Shown in pieces: positions 1 to 14,930 of a DNA stretch of 64,000 bases (the stretch's first letter is position 1; each line of letters begins with the position of its first letter). Source of the stretch: Sitta carolinensis (Eukaryota; Chordata; Aves; Passeriformes; Sittidae); the NCBI GenBank assembly GCA_032173965.1, contig CM063287.1:8251859-8315858 (forward strand), written 5' to 3'. The translations under genes and the position numbers were made by a program. The notes under the pieces are model-generated. The model had not been told where the DNA came from, did not search any database, and saw only the letters and a program-made list of their open reading frames with translations.

Positions 1-3000
1 AAAAGGCAAATCCAGCAATTTAATCTCCTGTTGCTGCAAGCTGTCTAAACACAGTTCTTTTTAACAAGACGGTTTTGTTCCAAGAGTACACACTCCATCC
101 AAGTCTTGTCATTAATTTGAAAATTACATGCATGATTCCCAACCCCTGGGAAACACAAAACTATCTTACAACTATCCTTTAGAACTGAGCTTCTTCTAAA
201 CAGAGTTGAAGTGATCCCTAACACAATAGTTGTCAAAGGAGAAAAATAAAATTTAAAATCCATCAAATAATTTCTTAAAAAACTCTTGATTTCTTAAAGG
301 TTTTCTTTGTTGGATGGTTTTGTTTTGAGGAATGTCCAGACTTGAGTTTCAAATTTAAACAGAGGTCAAACACCACAAAACTAATTCCTAAGTCACACCT
401 ATTACAAAGGCTTGATGTTTTCAAAACATAAACAAAAACATGCTTTTTTATACTCTGCTTTTCTAAAGCAGAAGGGAACTCCAAGTCTTGGAGCCACTTA
501 GAGATTAATTTTAATCACAGGGGGTCAAGAGTCTGTTCAATGTCTTTTAGTGACCAGAACATTTGCTACTGACACTGGACTGCTCTATTCAAGCAGTATA
601 CAAACTGCTGTGATGCAACCCAAGACTGCCCTGCAGGACAGAGATGGTCCTGGGTCTAGAGCAGGAAAGTCAGCCCAAAGCAGATGGGGAAAGAAGGCTA
701 TTAGAGAAATCTGAGGCAGCCTTCCAAGGAGCAAAGGGGGCAAAGACCAGCTTAGCTCGACCTAAAATAGTCTCAGTTTATTGCAACTAAGAATGCCGTG
801 AGAAGGGAGGGAAAGAAGCCCATAACAAACTGAGAAAAGCCCTATTGACCCTCATCCCAATCTCATTTGTAAATCAAAAAGGGAAGAATGAAGGCAAAAA
901 AGATGGTCTAGAAGCAGCCAAGTGAAGTAGGATTGTTCTGTGCTACATGGGACAACATCGCTTGTCTATCATTTGGGAATATTCCCCATGGTGACAGGCC
1001 AATCACAGGTAATCCCACTTAGGGTCCACATAAATACTTAGTTCTCCCAGCTGTCTTTTATTTCTTGCACTGAAACATCCCAGAAAGGATGTTTCACACC
1101 CTAGGTGAAAGAAGACATAGAGATTACTGTCCTAGCGCATAAGACTTCAACATATGGTACCATCCCAGGACCCATGCACATATTCTCAGTGGGACAGAAC
1201 TCACCACCATTAGTCAGTGCTGCAGTAGTACTTCCCTGAGAAAGCCCCGGCACAGGAATGAACACCAGCCTGAGAATTCTGAATTCTGCTTGTAATCCAT
1301 GTCTCTTTTCCTTACTGTACTCAGGCAACATTTCAACCAGCTCACGATGTGACAATGCATCTTGAAAGCTAGTTTGATGTGGTCAGGCATCTGAAATAGT
1401 GATTATTTTGTATCCTTAAATTTGCTGGAATAGTCATACACACTGCCAAGAGCTAGACAGGGTTTGTCTTTGTAACTAGAGAGAATGTAGCATCTGGCAA
1501 TCTCAAAGCAGTATTTTCAAGGTGTGTTTTTCCCTCCCCCTTGATTAAAAAAAAGGTTACAATCATAAGCCTCTATGAACCTTATTTCATAGTGAATGCA
1601 AAAAACTAGGTTAAGGTATTATTAAGCTTGTACAGATAAACTCAAAAATACCCCATGAAAAAGAGAGCTGAATGTGAAAAAAAATCAGTTATTTTACATT
1701 GTCTGGTCTGAGGATCCACTCTCTACATAAAAGCATAATTCTTTCAAAAAAGCAAGAAGTTATTTAATATAACATAATTATGAACATGAGGACTAGCCTA
1801 AAGAACATTCAAAACAGCAGAACTGGACAATGCATTTGCCCTTTAGCACCTTGTAATCCATGCAGCAGAGCTCATTTCACATTAGTATAACATAGTGTTT
1901 TTTTCAATATGAGACATAAAGAACAGAATGAGAGAGGCCTCAATATTCCTGACGTGAATTGGCCAGCTATTACCTCAAAAATACCTTTACCAATGTAAAC
2001 AAGCTTTTTAAGAATTTAATTAAAGTAACACACAGGTTCTACATGTATGGGGATGTACATGTACACAGATTCTACATTCAAGGATGAGATTTTCCCCAAA
2101 ACATTAAAGAAATTTTCAACCCTGGGTAGCAATGCCAACTGTCCCTTCCTTACAAACTGAGTACAATTAATGAAGGTTTGTAATTGAAACCCACCTGAAG
2201 TAAATGCTGGACTTTATTTACATGGTAAAACGTTTCTCTAAGTAAGATCCAAACCCCTGTGTGCCAGAGGCTGGTATAGCTTTAAGGCAAACACTAAATA
2301 AGCCTCCATAACTCCAGGCTTAGCAAAGTACTTCTTTCCTCAAGGGAACAGGTCAGAAGTCCCTTTCCTCTCTAACAGCAGCAACAAACCAAAGGTGCAT
2401 TACCTACCAATTCCTGCAGCCAGCACTCTTCACACTCCTCTGTTTGCTAGACAAGGAGGTTTAAACCACATTAATTAGCAGCAGCAGAAGCCGCTCACAG
2501 TGAAGACAATGCTGAGACGTCTCAAAAGAACATTGAAGTCTTTGGGTGTGATGGGCTCAATTACAGGAATTCTGCTCTAAAGGGTCCCACGTGTAGCTCA
2601 CCCCAGCATCAGAAGACTCGAGCAATGGCAAAGCAAGTCTAGGTTACAGCCTGTGCTAATGGCACAACGACAGAAGGTTGGCATTTCATTGAAATGGAGG
2701 ACACAAATTTCATGTTCTACTCTCCCTTAGTACGTACATCTTTTTTATACAAACAGCAGGTCCAAAAAAAATCCCGCTTCAGGGACACGCTGCAGACATG
2801 CAACAAGTGGAACCAGAATGTGACATGGAGATGCAGTTCATTATCTTACCTATCAGTATCTCGCCAACAACTCACATTCCTGAAGGGATGGCTCTAAATG
2901 CATTTAATACTCTTTCCCTTCCCTCATGAGAAATATCTCTGCCTTTTTTTAATTTCACAGAGAAATTTTTAAACTCTGGATATGCATCATATAATTTATC

Positions 3001-6000
3001 TACCTGATAATTCCTTGGCCAAGAAATAATGCTCTTCATGATAAATAGCTTCATAATGTAAAATCTGGTAGACATGGTACTATTCTGAAGCCTTCTTTAA
3101 TGGAATTACTCACTGCAGGTCCCCTAGGGAGTTGCAGCCCTACCAGGAGACAGCTGTGATCTCTATTCCCTGTCACTGGTCAGGATATTAATCCTGTACC
3201 AGTAAGTATTTCAGGGGACTTTGCCAGCTAAATAGATTTTGAACTCCCACTGCACTTCGGGAAGCATTCACACTCTTATCTTTTTTTCCTCAGAACTGCA
3301 AATGGCACCAAAACACAAACAGGAACAGGATTAAGCAGCAGCTGAACACGGATTTTGTAGTTGAGGGAAATGAGGAGTCATATTAGGCAAATGTGAAACT
3401 ACAAACTGAGTTGCACAGGAGTGAATTCGCACCTGACATAGTTAACTCTGTGGAGAGCACACATACAAGTACCTGGATAGGCTAAACCATGGCATACTGG
3501 TAAACAGAAAAAATACCTAATATCATAGCTAGCACTGCCAGTGTGCCTCGGATCTGACCATCAATATTATATATTCTCTAGGACTGGAGAAATTATGAAC
3601 AAAAACCAAGGGACAAAGGATAGGCCAACCTCATTAGAAAGCAAGGTAACTTGCACTCGAATGCTCAAATTTTATCACCTGTGACCAGCTGAGCAAGGGA
3701 AACAGCTGAAAGAGTTAAATACAAGCTCTTTATACAGCATAATTTAGAAATCTTGCCTACTCTTGTCAAATTCTCTGCAGTTATATCCCTTAGGTAAAAA
3801 TATCCAAGCTAATATAAGGTAAAAATGAAAACCAGTTTTAGTTCTTGTGTTGCTTAAGCAGTTAGGAAATGTCAATAATTGTGACAATTTGTTTGAGAGA
3901 TTACTAGCTCAAAGTTCTGTATAAGTCAGAACTATTAAGTACTTTCATTATCAGTACAGAGACTTTTTTTTCCCCGTTTGTTACAGTCTCTCATCTTGAA
4001 TTGTCACTACCCAGTACTCATATCCCTATGACAATCAGCAGCAGACAAGTGATAAGGTTCCTTGTTTACTGTCAAGAATGCCAATTGTTCATTTGTCAGT
4101 GCTCAGGTTTTATCACAGGTTTAGTGGCAGTGAAATTGAGTTCTGGGAGGAGGGAGCCTACATTATGTGAGAACAGTTAGATGCAAGGACAGCAGTATTT
4201 CTGTGATTGAGAAATCAGCTGTGAAGCCAGCACTTACTATCCATTGGAGTCAGCTGTGAGCACAGAGGAGCACCTGATGACATGATGATGGACAATCTGA
4301 TTGCATATTTTCTATGCACAGAAAGCTGTGAATATGTTCAGCGATTCTCAGATTCTGCCTGTATCCCACACATGCTCTGCAGAGTGGAAACAGTAAAAAA
4401 CACACAATTAGTTTTCAAGCCACATTGCTCTCTGCAGGAAAGCAAGCAGTTCAGGACTTCTTGTAGGCTCTCAATAGGTAGATTGGTTTGTTTTTTTAAA
4501 TATATATGAATCGAGAAATTTTCATCTGTAGCTTATTTGAAGATTTTGTATGGAGTTAATTTAGTAGCTGATCTCACCATTGGAGGGGTAAATGCACTCA
4601 GGTAGACAAAGGTGTGACTATAAAGCAATGTTAAGAAATTAAAGCAGCTGTGGGTATAGAATTAAAAGGTATCACAAATAAATTAAAAAGTCCATAATTC
4701 CAGGAAAAGTAAAGGCATGAAGTAAGATGATTCTCAGATGGATAATCTAATCACACTTTTTGCAGATGACCTGCATAAACCAGGGGAAAAAACCTAAAAA
4801 ACCGGAAAGAGGAAGACATGTTTCTTGAAATACAAAGTGAAGATATTGAATACCTAAAAAAACTTTCCTAGTTTTTCAAATGCTTGAATAAAATTTGAAA
4901 TCAAGAATAAACAAAAATAAAATAATTTCTCTGTTTCAAATGCAGTAGTCCCATATGCTATAAGGGAGCTTAGCCCGAGATCATTCTATTTCACTTTCTC
5001 CTTATTTAGGAATAAAATTAAGTTAGGATACAACTTTTCTTACCCCAAATACCCAAGACATTTCATCTGTTCTAGGAAGATAATAATTCTTATCTTAACT
5101 GCAAGCTTATAAGATTTGTATTGCTACAGTTAAACACAGAACACCATCCCATGTCAGTGGAACTGTAGGGATAAAAGCACCAGAACTAAAGAGCTTGTAC
5201 ACTACAGGTGAGATCATTAAATCAATGGCATTCACCATCACATGCTGCTGCATCAAAAAATAAAAGGCTGAGTCCTCACAATGTACTTAGGGGTGCTGTG
5301 AAATCAGGATCACTGCTCCTGCCTGCTGAAGCATTCATTACCCTTGCACTTCTCACATCTTACAGGTGGAATTATTCTACCCTCATCCTGCAGAGGGAAA
5401 ACTGAGACACAAGCAGAGTAAATCAGCACCTGAAGGGGACAGAGGTGCTTGGTGGCTTGAGTTGGGATCCAGGTTAATTCCTTAACCTTCAAACAAAGCC
5501 TTCCAGCTGCACTAATTATGTCTATGCACCTAAACCCACACTAAGGAACCCACTCAAGAACCCTGATGGAGCACAATGTCCATTCAAGGTGCACATGTGA
5601 CAATTCAGTTTAAGCAACACGAATATATCAATGTCACTGATGAGATGGGAACAGTGGGACAAGACCCGCAACACTTGGCCCCCATTTAAAGAGCAGTTTT
5701 ATCAGAATGCAAGCAAATCCTTCTTGTTAGCATTTCCATATATCATACCCTGATAACTGGAAAATTAATACTCTTCAAGATGGAGTCAGTAGGCTGTAAT
5801 TAGTTAGAGAACTATAGTCACACTAATCCTTAAAATCAGTGTCACAGGATATTTATTAATCAGGCAGAGAAGATGCTGAGCTAAATGAGGCCTCAGAGCA
5901 GTGCTTCCATTGCTCCTCTTGAAATCATTAAGGACAGGGGGAAGGATAGTCTTGCCAGAAAAACATGTTCTGTTCAAACAAACTGTAATGTGTGTAAGGA

Positions 6001-9000
6001 CAGCACAAGACTTCATCCAAAACATGACTGACTCAGCAAAACCTCTGCAGAAAGATTTGCTAGTATCTTAAACCCAAATTTGAAGCCCTCATTTGATTTC
6101 CTTGTAATTAAAGCTTCCACATCTGCTATCATTTGGCCTTCCCTCTTTTCTGCTTGACATCAAGGTAAACAACTAAGTAATTATTACATCTGTTCCCACA
6201 GACATCTAAAGTACTTACCTCAGATAACAGATTTTGTTAAAATTATTGGACTGGAGTTGTCATCTGTTACTATATTACAAAAAATCTATGTCTCTCTTAC
6301 ACACAACAAATAATAAAAAGCTCAGTAAAATCCTGCAATACACTCTACTAAAACAAATCTTTCTTTTCTACAAGGTCATAATCTGGTTGTCAAATTAACA
6401 GAATCCAAGAGAGTACCTGACATTCTATGCAAAACTTGAGCTGTTCTCAGTTTAGAAATTATTTTGTCTCTTTGCTGAGGCTCTGAGGTTTGGGTTTTCA
6501 TTGTACTATTATGGTAGCTAATATGAAACCTGTATAATTACTGCTGCTTATTCTCCTCACCTGAAACAACATTCCTGTGCCATTCCCTCAGTGGTTCTGA
6601 AGAAACAGGAGGCTCTGACTTCTGAATACTGAATCTCATCACCATGCAAATCTATTTGGCAACTGAAAAAACAAAGTGAGGAGAGGAAAAATAAAATAAT
6701 GGTGTCTGGAGAATTGCAGCTCAACAATATACTTTTCAAAGTTTACCAGCAGGACTCAGTTACTCTGTCAGGAAGTTCGTGTCTGTGTTCATATCTGAGG
6801 TACTGAATGGGATTGCCTTCCACACTTACTGTGGAAGAAGCCTGAGATAAAGGTACATCAAACAGTCCAAAACTAAAATTCAGACTGGATGAACTCATTA
6901 ACATAGTTTAACTAGGGGACATACTGAAAGTTTTTCAATTTAAACAATATTTTCCTCAAATAGAACATAATAATCTCCTTCTTCTGCTTAACAACAGCAA
7001 GAAGACCTGTATGAATGCAGGCTTCATTTGGAATTGCAATAGCAGTGTGTGAACTGTTCAAAGAGCTGTAGAGTAAATCCATATTGGTAAGTGCCTTTTC
7101 TTTTTGTGAGCATAAATAACATACTTTCTTTAGTAGAAATGGAATAATAAAGTGTATCATCACAATTTCCACCAGAGTAAAACTTATCAGCTGGACTAGG
7201 GAGAGGGATTAACTGACAGGTGAGCTACAGATAAACATCTCCTGAACTGCACATAGTGCCAAGAAAGTATGAGAGGAATACTGTACTCTGAGTTAGGGAA
7301 GAAAAAACTCCACCAAAGCCATTATAGCTATTGCAATGATTCAATATTATTTGGTGTGTGCAGTTCAATTATTCCACAGAGTGTGACTATTTTCATTCCC
7401 ACAAAACCTAAGTAATCAAACTTGTAAAATTGAGACAGAGCAATTTTAAAATTAACAAAAAAACCCCCAAATGATCTGGTGTGAATCAACCACCTCATGA
7501 AACAATAAAGCTGCTTCTGTTTGCCATAGTGACTCTATTTGGACTTGATCGCTGCCTTTCACACCAGTTCACCAAGTCTTGGCATATGGCTCAGGTTTAG
7601 TGCCAATAAAGGCTCCCTTCCACAGCTCCTCCTCCCTCATTAGTCAAAATCCAGAGCTGAGGAAGAAGTGGGATGTGGGAACCTTCAGAACGGAGTACAG
7701 TTCAGTGGCTCCCAAGACGGTCACTGAACCACAGTGTCCCTACCAGCAGCCAGCTGCAAGGGCTGAAGTCACTGGAGCTGTCATGGGGCTGCAGAAGGGT
7801 GGCCTGCAGCTACCTCATGGCAGGGGAGCACAAACATGAAGACACCAGCCTGCATCTGCAGCTTGGAAATGACTTGTAGGTGGTGCTGTAAGCCTGAGAA
7901 CAGCACTGGGAAAATAAACAGTTTACTTCATGTAAGGGGATGTAATTGCATAACTTGCAAGGAAGGGTTTTCAGAAGCAAGGATGCACCTTCTCTAATGT
8001 GCATATTCTACTGCACAAATTCTGGAAGCCCAGATTATAAAACTTTAGAGTGTAACACAAACACAAAAGTAATTGTATAGACCTTCCTCAAGGCAAAAGA
8101 TGATAAATGACCCAGCAAAGCATTTCATTGTTGCAGAATACTACACACACTCCAACATAAAAAAAATCTATGGAGATTAAAATTCTGAAAGAAATGTGGA
8201 GCTCAGGAAAAGGAAACTTACTGAGCTACCTCACTAAAGGCAGTCTTTGTACCTGTGATTAATTTGATGTTTCCTCTCACATTTATTTTAGGAAGGGGAA
8301 AAATTACTGTAACTAATTTTCTAAAAGGTGAACATCAAAGCTTTTAAGTGATGGTATCACAGAGCTGAAATTTCTAACACTGTGTATATGTACATGGGTG
8401 AACAATTAGCAATGGGCTTTATAGATTATCAGTAAGACTGATAATTTTAAAAATAGTTAGCAATTAAGTGTCTTGATTTTTGAATAACCAATTCAACATC
8501 CTCACCAGGATCCTCAACAGGAGCTATTTTCTGAGGGTTGGGGCTTTCTTCCCTGGTTTATGGATCCTGGCAGCAAGTCAAACTAAAACTTGAAGTGAAG
8601 TACAACTTTCAGAAACCTCAACAAAAATACAGGGAAAGCCAATAGTCCCAATTTCAGGGCTTCTCTTCAGCATTGTCCTGTTCTACTGAGCTCATAAAGT
8701 AACAGATAGTGAATACAATTACATTCTCATCTGCATTTCATTTGCCTCAGCAGACATAATCTCCTACAATAGAAAAAAAGTGAAGCAGACCCAAGGATCT
8801 GGCAGCCAAGTAAAGGATGAATTACTTTTATTGTGATGAAGTGAGTCTTGTGATAACAAAAACATCAGCTCAGTTAAAAATGTGGCACGTAGTGCAAGCT
8901 CACTCTTGTGATGCTAGTTAGACATTGATGCAATTGTGCTGTCTCTGGGCTTCAGAGCTTAGGCCCTCAATGTGCACGGCATTACACAAACACAGCAGCT

Positions 9001-12000
9001 TAAACCCAGCAGTTTATGGATCCTGGTGCTCCTACCATTGTGACTTTAGTATGGACGGGAGTCACAGCAGCTGCAAAAGCCTGGAGTATGGGGAGCAGGA
9101 AGGAAATTCTGGCCCAAACACAACCACAGACATCTGCAGGACATGGCTGTGTTTCCAACTCTGCTGTTGGTCGCTACATCCCACAGAGAAGAAAGGAAGA
9201 CAGAGGACTTGACAAAAGCCTTCACTGAAACATGATCTGTAATAAACACAAAGCCACCTGGTTCTCTAAGTCTCTTCCCTGCATTCAGTCTGGTTTGCTA
9301 GAACTCTTCTTTTGGTCTTTTATTTAGCTAGTTGATGGACATTCCAATAGCACCAGAATTTTTAAATCTTTTTCTCCTCCTTCAGACTTCCTACATCATC
9401 CAACAGAAATTTCCTCTCCAGACCGACTTTCACTAGAACAGAATCTGAAATTCAACATTTTGCTATGAGAATTTATCTTGTCTCAAGTGAACAAATCTGA
9501 AAAGCACTTAATGCCTACAGCTAACCTCAACATTCGTAGTTCCTTTCAATTGGCCTTTCCTAGCAGCAAGGATTGTTCCCTTTTACCAGTGTACAGCATC
9601 GGTGAATAACCACCCACCTAAAGAGAAGCAGCATTATTCCCCCAGAGCTCCAGGGATGATGTTATTAGAGGTCTGACTCCCACAGTCAGTACAGTGCAAC
9701 CTTAATGAACCATGTATTTGCATCAAGGGATTATGTCCATGAGTGCAGGGGAGTGGACTCATTTAATAGTCTTTCTCTACCACTGACTGCTCTGATCCCT
9801 ACAGCAATTCTGCTCTGCAAAAAAACAGCTACAGAATGACAAATTGATGCTTTCCTTCCTTCTAAAACAAGTCACTTCTGATTTTATGGCTACACCAGAT
9901 GCATTTTCCTCACTTAGATTTTAGGAGGACAAGCTGGTTATATTTCTCTCTATTTTTGCCAGCAGCTTTGTATTTTATGTTGGATGCCTCAGGACAGGGC
10001 TGATCTAATTCTACAAACTATGGTTGATCTGTTTTGCTTTTGCTGAGCAATAGCTCAAAAAATAATCTCTATGATCCTGACTGCAGCAATTGGGCAGGAT
10101 TAGACAGTCAAAGATCTGACATACACAGGCATGTACCTTTGTCTTTAAATCTGTGTGCCTCCATTATCAGATGGTAATGCAGATAATCCTCTATTTGAAT
10201 TTTAGATAAATAACTCCTTGCCCCTTTTTTTCTTTGCATCACTAATACAGTTTTACCCCCTCTGCATGAATGAAAATACATTGAGAGCTGCTACTGTGAA
10301 AATAAAGCAGTCCCCTTGTGTTGGCTGTAGGGTGCCTGACCTGAAGAGCCTCTCTGGACTATCAGCTGGCATTAGCCAGCAACATTCTGTCAGCAGCAGA
10401 CGCTGCCCGTGGCAGAGGGAACTGGAAGCTCTCAGCTCTCGTGCCTCCAGAGGCTCTCATTCCTACAGCCATGCAAGGGAACACTGGTGTATAAAGGCTG
10501 GGTACTTGGTACTGGAAATGCCTCTGCTGTCTCTATCACATAGATAAACAGCTCCTTTCAGGGTACAGACCCACCAAATTCATTGTTCAAAACACATTTT
10601 TAAGCCTCTTCCTCCCACAAATTCAAAGTTCTCCATCTCCTCAGTGAAAAGTTGTATTCTAAATTTGTCCTACAATGGAGTTAGACACCCACATGTAGAA
10701 TTTTGCTCTGTAGCCAGCAATGCAAAAATCAGTGATGCCCCTTGGTCTCTTTGCTTGTTGTAAGTGTCTCAGTACAGGAAAGTGGGACCTTACAGACTTA
10801 TACCTGTGCAGGTCCTAAAGAAACTTTTTACTTGCAAGTGAATATTCAGACAGAATGAAGATTGTAGATCACATACAGAGGCACTTCTGTGACACTCAAG
10901 TGGCTCAGTCTTGTGGCTTTAATCACTAGCTAGTTCTCATTTTTCCCAAACTGCCAAGTCCATCTATTCTGACTTAGCACAGAAACTACATATTCTTTCC
11001 TATAGTCACAAGGGAAGCTTGTAGATCTTCAAAACAGATTATATAATTTCCCAACGAACTACTTCTGTTCCTGTTGTTCCCCACTTTGTAAAAGTTTATT
11101 ACCAATCTCTCAAACACCACGACCTCCCTCTGGTCTTTCACTCCCTCACTGAGTGAAATTAGCCCTTGAGCTAGAGACTGAAACTTTCTCCTGTAGTCCT
11201 AGCATGTGTCTCTCATTCAAACCATTCTTTTCTCAGCTTTAGCCCTCAGATAGGTGATGTGATGCATTAACATCTTTGCTTTTTTCCTCCATTCTTCTCG
11301 TTCCCTGCAATTCCTACATACCTACAAACTCCAGGCCTCAGAACATCTCAACTACAGGCTGATGTAACTACAACTTGACTTAAAGAACTTCACTGCCTTA
11401 TTATAATTCCTGTGTTCTAAGAGTTAAAAGTGCCTTTCCCTTTTCCTTGTATATTTTTTTTTTTCAAATATTTCTTTTCTCTCAATTATTACTGGATTCT
11501 GACAGCAGTTATCCTATTTTATTTCACATTTTACAGCCAGGTATCCTGTCTTAAAATTCAAAAGAGGTGGTGAATAGCTTCCTCAACAGTAAAGGCTTAG
11601 GGAGGTACCAAAGTAACCCTCTTCTCTGGTTTTCTTCTCTTACATCCTTATCCATTGGAAACCTTGACTTTTATTTAAAATTAAATTAAACTCCTTGTAT
11701 TTGAGACAAAATTTAAACAAATGAAGCAATGTCATTGCACATGTTCAGAAAGTGAAGCTAAGATACGTATGTAAATCTTGGGTTTTCTTCAGAGCTTTCT
11801 TGGAATACAAACAATAGAAACAGATGTTTTCTTTTAAAAAATATCCAAGAACACAGACATATAGTTGCCTTGGTTTAGCCATCTGAGCTGCGGAAGAACT
11901 CCCAGCACTGTGGTAACAACATAAAAGGAGAGATGACCATCAGCATCTGAACTGAGTGATGAGCACACCAGTTGTCCATCACTGAGCACAGCAACAGAAA

Positions 12001-14580
12001 TGGAACCTCGGCAGAAAGAACTTCTGAGAAGCAGAACTGGTGCAACTGTCATCTGACTAAAGGGCTCCATCCTCCACTCTTGGATTTAAGGTACAGATGT
12101 ATCAGCTTGCAAATGATCTGAGCAAGGCTCTGCTTGGCAGATTGCAGGCAAGAGCCAGCCTCTGCAAGCATCACCTCCCAAGTAAGCGATTTATGTGGTT
12201 GTGCTGGATATAATACAGTGTTACAGAGCTTTCAAATGAACGGCAACAGTGACTAAGGCAACATCCACTGTGGGGTAATGGAGAACTGCATATTTCAGCC
12301 AGCTCCAAATCTATTTCCCTAGAACTTCAGGAGCAAAATTTGAACCCCAGAAGTCACAGCAGTTACACTTAGGTTCAATTCAGATTTAGGAATTGGTTAG
12401 GATAAGAATGCTTTAAAAAATCCGAACACCAAAAATATATATTGTAAAATAAATTTAAAAATTAACTCTGGAATACTTTTTCTTTTCTTATATCTTCTAT
12501 AGTTTTTTTCAGGTTGTTTTGCCTGTTGTCATCTGAAATCTATGTGTTTCCTGGATTTGTTTTCTTTCTTTGGGAGTGAATGCACTGATTTTCTCTGTAT
12601 TTATTTATTTATTTATTTATGAGAAGTTTTTCCAAAATGGATGAAGGAATTAACCATACAAATTCTTTTGACTCTCAATAGGATTTGCTTTCCAAAATTC
12701 TCTAGAGGCTTTTGAAAACTCTAAACCCTCAGACCTACAATAAGTCTGCTTTGTGTACCAATGTGGTTTTATTTCACAATTGTTCTACTGAGCTGGCTTA
12801 CAGGCATGCATATCTGCTGATCGGGACATTTTAAGGAATCCTGGAAAATACACATAAAATTCTGTCTCCTGTAAGGTAATCATAGCACCAGTGACAGAAT
12901 GTTTATGTGTCTTATGCTGCCCAGCTCAGATGTAAGCAAGGACAGAAGAATTCAGGAAACCAGCTCTTAAAGATCAGCAGAAGCCAAGAGTGAGTTCAAC
13001 AAATGTTTCATTGGATAGTTTTAAATCTCCACTCATAAATCAGAGGGAACTGGGAACTTTTTGGAATAGAATATTAGCCACCTTCAATATATTCCCTATC
13101 ACACAGCAGGGAGAGGGTCAATTCACCCTGCTGAACATACTGAATTCCTCAGCTCTACTGAGCATTTCAGATTAATAATACAGAGGAGGCAGGTGAGGTG
13201 AATCATAAGAGATCAGAAAAGGTCAAACCATTGCACCTTTCAGATTCCCCACATGACAGAGCTCACCAAGAACAGCTGGGGTGTCAGTGCACAGGGTTGA
13301 AATGGTGGCCAGGTGGAGGGGGCTGGAAAACCTGGAAGAACTCACATGAGATCATCCACACAGCATGCCCGGTTTAGAACGTGAGGACACCTTTCATCCT
13401 TTTGTGTCTCAATTTTAAAAACTGATTGGCAGAGCTCAGCCCAGACTCACTGAACTCAGTCTGACTGCCATACCCAAGTTCATGACTAGGTCTATAAAGA
13501 TTAATATTTTTCTCCTCCAGAGACAGCTGTGTTTTTCTCCAAAAGTAACACCTTGTAGCACAGTCTATGCATGTAGGAATATGTGGAAGTCCCCTATTAG
13601 AAAAACATAGAATGAACTGTTGAAATCATGAATTTAACTCAACTGGGTTAAAATCTAAGAAAATGAATTACAGAAGCAGATCTACTGAAGAAACAGTCAT
13701 TTGAGCCTAGAAAATCATGACTCAGAAAGCTGCACAGCAATTGCAAACGACTCCCATTGACCCTCACCCATAATGTTTTAGGCAATAGAACAATATGCAA
13801 ACCTAAAGTAAGCTGGTTTTCAAAAGAAAGATTTTAAAAAATATTTTTATTCAAGAATTATGCCCTATGTCAGTTAAAATCATATGCAGAGTAGGTACAA
13901 GAAGCAAAGGTGAGAAAAGGCTGCAGGTAAAAAAATTATTCCAGTCTGAGGAGGTTATAATTACAAAGTGAATCACCACAAATACACACTGAATACTTCC
14001 ATCATTACCTGCCTTCTGGAGTGAATGACTGGCTGATCAGATTAGTAACTTTCTCTTAAAATCCAGATTTTCTGTAGGCTAAAAAGAACTCAGCATCTCT
14101 GAGTAGTCTGAGAAAAAAATTTGTCTGGTAGCATCAAAAATAATACATAGTCTGAAATGGCAACTTGGTTGGTAAGCTTTCTTTTAAAAAAAAAAACAAC
14201 AAAAAACAAGTTCTTACTTTAGGGTCACAGTTTCTATCTTACATCCTACAGCTTATATGAGATCAAAATGCATTTTCTTCTTTTCCATCTCTTTTCCTAA
14301 TTACTGGTAAAAAATCTGACATTTGTCTCTGCTTCTGATCATTATCAAGCAAACCAACCAGTAGGTGACTGCAGTGAACTGCCTCCCTGGCCCTGGCCAG
14401 CTAGTCATGATCTAACAGAGAATACATCAATTGTGAGGTCACTGAAAGACAAGGGAAACACAACTGATATTGATGTAAGGGGAAACAAGCTTAGAGAAGT
14501 CTAATTGTTAGTCCAGTCAGTTCAATGAAGAACTATTCAAGTGGGGCAGGGCCCACTGCATGCCCTCATCTCCTTTAAGA
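1..14580. other. Intergenic DNA, no gene recognised
   Basis: The stretch is AT-rich throughout. Open frames are short, scattered on both strands and not bordered by convincing splice sites. No RNA gene or repeat family was recognised apart from a TTTA microsatellite at 12598-12619. Synteny knowledge puts GRID1 downstream of WAPL in tetrapods, but no GRID1 coding exon is visible. Confidence 0.6.
12598..12619. repeat. (TTTA)n microsatellite
   Basis: About five tandem copies of the tetranucleotide TTTA lie in intergenic DNA. Confidence 0.9.
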
Positions 14581-14930
14581 CACAGAGGTCCCCCATTATC
14601 AGTGGCCATGCCTGATTAATCAGCCTCTCATCTGCAAATGACCTGAGCTCTGTAATTGACCCCAATGGGACCACCAGGGCTCCCCCAGTGGTGAGCAATT
14701 ATTCAATGGTGCACTGTGGCATTCAGCTGTCACCCACACACCAAAGAAAGCCATTTTACGCTACAGAATGCTTTTGTGATACTTCCTTTAAAATGTATTC
14801 ATGCAAAGACACATTTTGTGAAGCAAAATCCTTAAAAATAACCACAATTGAGAAGCAATTGTAGTGAATTAATTTTACCTGATTCAGCTGGCAGCCATTA
14901 TAATTACAAAACCAGCTCAGCTTGCTATAG
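14581..14930. promoter_or_regulatory. Candidate noncoding regulatory element
   Basis: The interval contains a perfect 12-bp palindrome CTGATTAATCAG (14612-14623) and TAATTG and TAATTAC homeodomain-type cores. It also holds an inverted pair ACAATTG (14844-14850) and CAATTGT (14856-14862) separated by 5 bp, which resembles a SOX dimer site. No coding potential is seen. The regulatory role is inferred from motif density alone. Confidence 0.3.

Noticed and set aside
14665..14690. CCACCAGGG core as a CTCF site
   Set aside because: Only the first half of the consensus matches; the following GGC part is replaced by CTCC, so support is too weak.
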